Assembly: GCA_017562135.1 (NCBI GenBank)
Contig: QEYB01001355.1
Location: 1-64,000, forward strand
DNA from: Dipylidium caninum
Lineage: Eukaryota > Platyhelminthes > Cestoda > Cyclophyllidea > Dipylidiidae
Length of the DNA: 64,000 nt
Direction of reading: 5' to 3'
Shown one piece after another: positions 60,236 to 64,000 of this stretch; positions within the stretch are counted from its first letter, which is position 1, and each line of letters starts with the position of its first letter. Under the pieces are notes generated by a model. The model was not told the DNA's origin. It saw only the letters and a program-made list of their open reading frames with translations, and did not search any database. Position numbers and translations under genes: made by a program.

Positions 60236-62864
60236 CTCCTCCTCCTTCTACTTCTCCTCCCTTAAAACTGGTCGCCTACCTGGCTACCCCCGCCATTTCT
60301 CAAGCCCCAAAGCCAAACAGGCCGACGGTTGAGCTGACTTCTCAGGGGACGGGTCTCTGCCTGGTCAACTTTTTTATCATGAACATCGTCATATGGTGAT
60401 GAACTTACTCTTGACAAAATTACTACTTAAAAACGCGTCGCGTGTTACTTAAATCAAATAAGTAGACTAGCGAGAACACCTTTGTTAATCGTGGTAGATT
60501 TCGCCTCTTTAGGCAGTCATTTTAATCCAAAAAAACAAATTCACTTTGATCGAGGACACAATGCCGTGGGGGAGAGGTGAGGGGGGTCTAAAAGGGGCGG
60601 AGAGGAGGGGCCAGGACTCGTTTAAATGGGACGGTCATGCTTTCTCCGGCGACCGTAAAAGCGGGAGGAGAGCAGGGCGCGAGGCGTGTTTTGCCTGCGC
60701 TGAGGGACGTGGCGGAGCCAAAAACTGCGTCATTTCGGCCGTAGGAAGGGTAAACGAGGCACCTGTGTTTACACAGCCGTTATTCTGTCGCTGGCCGAAT
60801 GACGCTTCAAAGAGCGCGCCTCGGACCGTCCGGAGCGCACCACACACACACCCCGGGTTTTGTCCCACCGCCTCGCATTCGGGTTGCCCACCTTCGCTCC
60901 GGTCTGGCCGCAGCGAAAATCGCTCGCAATACCTCCTGGCAATCGTGACTCCCCCCGGTATCGCCCCCATTTGAGGCTGTTGGAGCTCCTAAGCGACACC
61001 GGAAAGTCGCTGCGCCCGGCGGACCAGTTCAGACGGCCCGTGGCGCATCGCCCACACGAGCAAGTTGGGCGCTCGAGGCTACGCTTCCCTTTCCTGCGGA
61101 GTCTAAACCACACTTCCACTGAGCGGCAGCGAAAGGAGGAGTTTACGGCCGCCGTAAAAGTGCACCCAACTCAGCCTCGCAGTGATTTTTCCTGCCCGCG
61201 CGGGGCTTTTATGGCCGAGCTTCAGGCACGAAAACAGCCGAGCCATCCGCGCCGTGGTCGGGGCGGGACGAGGGGCGAGTGGGCGGCGTTTGGCGACGGG
61301 GCAGCGGCCCTCCGGAGGGAGGGGCGTCGGTTTCGGGGCGGCGGCGAAGACCGCCTCGTCGACGGGCGGTTGGACAGGGAGAAACTCCTCCTTCCACCCG
61401 CAAATGGGGCTTGACGAGAGCGCTGGTTGTCGCGTCAAACAAGCAGCCCCGAGCATCACAGACACTTTGGCCGGTCACGAGGAGTGGAGAAGTCCCGTCC
61501 GATGTGGGGGGGGGGGGCGTAAAAACCTTTTTTCCCTAACGTCGACAGCGTCCCTCTTCCCTCTTGTCAAAATGTCGGGCGAAAGTCGAACTGAAATGTG
61601 GTGAGGAGAAAAAAATGAACGATTTTCTCCACCAGCCGTAACGGCTGCTGGTCGGAGGGCAGAGGCTTCTCGCCTGACGGAGCCTCACACCGCCTAGAGG
61701 ACACGTCCGAGGGAGGAGGAAAGACGACCAGAGCCGCCAACACGCCCTCGCGGCCGTCCAGCCTCGCTCCGGTCGGCCGCGGGGCGATTCGGGCGCCGAG
61801 GCGACGTTGCCCGCGAAGGGAACGGCGGTCGCCTGCGAGGACGGTCTGCCGACGGGAGGTCGCTGGCAGACCGCGACATCGCGGCTCTTCGGTGGGGTCT
61901 TCGCGGTTCTGCGCAGTCCGTGACACCCGCGGCGGCGGAGCAACAGTCGACTTGCAGCGGGAAGGCGGCGATCTTCTCTTTGAGCCTTCTTCTCAGCCGG
62001 TTTCCTCGCCGCCCGGTGCCGGGGCGGTCGGCGTCCTTTCGTGGGGCTCCCCGCCCCGCAGCGCTGTTTCTCTCTCCGCGCCGGAACGGATGCGCGCTGG
62101 GGCGAGGCGAGGCGAGAAGGCGAGAGGGCGACGAGCCCTCCAGCCGCGTCCGCTAACGCGCTCTGCCCTCCCTCGCTGAAGGGACGCACATTCCGCCAAA
62201 CTGCGGGTTCCGTGTCGCCTGGCGGGATCCGCGGGAGCCCACCGAGTCCGCAGCCTGCGATGGCAGCCAACTCGCGTTCCCGTCCTTCCACGCCTGTCTT
62301 TCGGCATGCGAGCGCGAGAACGAGTTCCCCCGTCCGCAGCGCAGCGACCGCTTCGGTCAACAGACCAAACAGGGAGGCGCCGGAGTTGCACGCGGAGCGG
62401 TTGGCGCGGCGGCCGGGGCGCCGGTGCTCCTCCCCTTCCGAGCCACCAGGGAGGGACGGGTGGGGGGGGAGACGCAAAAGCAGGTGTCGCAGGCCACTTT
62501 GGAGCAGGGAAGCACAACTTACCACCCAAATATTTCCCCATTTCGGCATCCCCCGCCCAGAGGTGGCCCTTTTGAGGGGGGCAAACTGCGTGAGGGGGCG
62601 TTAAAGCACCCCACCATCGACTGCCAATGATATGCAATTGTTAAATCATTTCATTATTGTTCGAAAAAGTGAGTTAAGATTTAAAAGGTGGGCAAAGTGG
62701 AGTGGGGAAAGCGTTCGTCCACCTGAGGCGACGAATGCTGCGATTTGCAGGCACAGATGGGCGGAGCAGCCGCCGCCTCTCGGTCGGAGACGACGTTGCC
62801 CACGACCCGTCTACTTTGGCAGTCGGTTTCTCGGCAATGCTGGACGTGGTGGGGCGAGAGGGCT

Positions 62865-62898
62865 GCGGTGGCGGTGGCGGTGGCGGTGGCGGTGGCGG
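62865..62898 (+). repeat. (GGTGGC)n hexanucleotide repeat
   Basis: About five GCGGTG units in the GC-rich terminal block; a related but irregular tract is at about 63133-63168. Confidence 0.9.
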
Positions 62899-63362
62899 AG
62901 GTCGAAAATTGCGCCAAACTCGCTAGGGCAGTCGTAGTTAAGCGGAGTCCTCAACTCCTACTTCGTATGAGCACCGCGCAAAAGTGGGTCGAAGAGGCAT
63001 TTTCTGTTTATGGACTTTGCAACAGTTGGGCAACTTCATTTTGTCTTATTTCGCCTTGTTTAGACTGTAACACCCGGCATTTAAAATAATTTTCGGCTGA
63101 CAGTGCCAGTCGCACCAGAGGTTGGGGGGAGGAGCGGTGGCGGTGGCGGTGGTGGCGGTGGTGGCGAGGGGGAAGGAGAGGGAGACAAGCAAGGGGTTGC
63201 ACCGCATGCTGCCGGGTCGCCCCACCGCCCCCGCCGCCTCGGCCGTGGCCAGGCTGGGTGCTCGCGGGTGTCTGATTGGTCCGTCAGCCTCGCCGCTGAT
63301 TGGTCGCCGCGGGGACGGGGGACAGCGGGACAATTGACGTCCCCTTGGCGTTTTGCCTGTTG

Positions 63363-63387
63363 CTGCTGCTGCTGCTGCTGCTGCTGT
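63363..63387 (+). repeat. (CTG)n triplet repeat
   Basis: About eight CTG triplets, of the type that is often length-variable. No supported gene covers it. Confidence 0.95.
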
Positions 63388-63695
63388 TTGATGCCTTGGC
63401 ACGTGCCTCTCTCCGCTGGTAAGGCTACTCCTCCCCCACCACCTCGTTTTAATTGCTCTCCGTAATTACGACGCAGGACGCCGCCCTGGGGCTCTTTCTA
63501 CGCTCCATGGACAGGCAGTCTTAGCGGTCACCAGGATTTTTTTTTTGCATGCTATTTTAAAAGGAGAATCAAACCACTTTTAAACCACTTCGTTCTTAAA
63601 AGCCTCCACTGTATGCGAAAATGCATCCTAAATAAAAGCCCCACGTCGGCTAGCCGGAAGGGTGGCAACATTTCGTCCCCTTCGCTCATCCGCGT

Positions 63696-63769
63696 TGTCG
63701 AATCACGCTTTCCAACGGGCGCCCACAGCATCTGTCGAATCACGCTTTCCAACGGGCGCCCACAGCATC
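63696..63769 (+). repeat. 37-bp perfect tandem duplication
   Basis: Two identical 37-base units (63696-63732 and 63733-63769), followed by the first five bases of a third. The unit starts TGTCGAATCACG and ends CACAGCATC. Confidence 0.95.
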
Positions 63770-64000
63770 TGTCGCGGAGGCGCCACTCGCCCCCGCCCTT
63801 CCCCACTCCTCACCGTGCTTGAGCAGCATGTCCGCAACTCGCCCGCTCGTCTGGCCCGGGTGGAGCACGGGCAGGGCCCGACATCCCCTGTCTGCCCCTT
63901 TTGGGGAAGCGACACCGGCCAGAGCGGAGTACAAGACAACCAGGACGCTGGTGTACAAGCAATTACCGCCTTCTCCAGCGGAAAAGCCTCTTTGTCCCTG

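Larger units (their letters stand above)
58625..64000. other. Terminal 5.4 kb, no gene supported
   Basis: 58.6-60.1 kb has moderate GC with no convincing exon. 60.5-63.5 kb is very GC-rich and produces long overlapping ORFs on both strands (for example 62549-61536, minus) of Arg/Pro/Gly/Ala-rich sequence without any motif. I treat these as compositional artefacts. First exons of a neighbouring gene could lie here but cannot be shown. Confidence 0.45.

Noticed and set aside
61536..62549. 337-codon minus-strand ORF
   Set aside because: Arg/Pro/Gly/Ala-rich translation in a very GC-rich block, open in several overlapping frames at once, no domain motif.
1..64000. tRNA, rRNA, CRISPR, LTR or terminal-inverted-repeat transposons
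   Set aside because: Looked for tRNA B-box-like sequence, direct-repeat arrays and paired termini by eye; none found, although a proper search was not possible.

Overview
The window is nuclear DNA of an invertebrate animal, most likely a parasitic flatworm (inference). The genes are animal ones split by introns: the DNA polymerase epsilon catalytic subunit, a calmodulin-like protein, the kinase MELK, an adhesion GPCR and an ARL6IP1-like ER protein. Several genes carry extremely short introns (29-39 nt) next to kilobase introns, as reported for tapeworms and flukes. I cannot name the species.

Layout. 1-1379 (+) and 5408-1456 (-) are two parts of one POLE gene lying in opposite orientation. 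The minus-strand part holds the exonuclease and polymerase domains. The plus-strand part is the direct downstream continuation, so an inversion (biological, or an assembly error) has a breakpoint at about 1380-1455. The minus-strand part also has three single-base frameshifts. 8697-11569 (+) encodes a four-EF-hand calmodulin-like protein with two alternative first exons. 12126-17852 (+) is a complete 13-exon MELK gene whose exons sum to an open frame of 765 codons, with five introns of 34-39 nt (one of them borderline) and one GC-AG intron. 19802-18401 (-) is a candidate gene with a DUF4476-like exon and a proline-rich exon. 21428-22631 (+) encodes a small type I membrane protein I do not recognise.

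From about 24 kb to 54.6 kb lies an adhesion GPCR on the plus strand. It has an EGF-like module, a Cys/Trp-rich exon, a GAIN domain over seven exons, a degenerate GPS, seven membrane segments over five exons and a cytoplasmic tail ending at 54582. Its introns are long, GC-rich and full of simple repeats, which produces many long but spurious ORFs on both strands. Convergent to it are ARL6IP1 (56228-55573, -) and an unrecognised gene with two C-terminal membrane segments (58624-56773, -). The last 5.4 kb holds simple repeats, a 37-bp tandem duplication and no gene I can support.

The genes form no pathway: replication (POLE), mitotic kinase (MELK), calcium sensing, cell-surface signalling and ER shaping sit side by side as in an ordinary animal genome. 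The most interesting points are the inverted POLE, the duplicated first EF-hand exon, the GPS that lacks its catalytic residues, and four copies of a GTCAC-N6-GTGAC palindrome in non-coding DNA.
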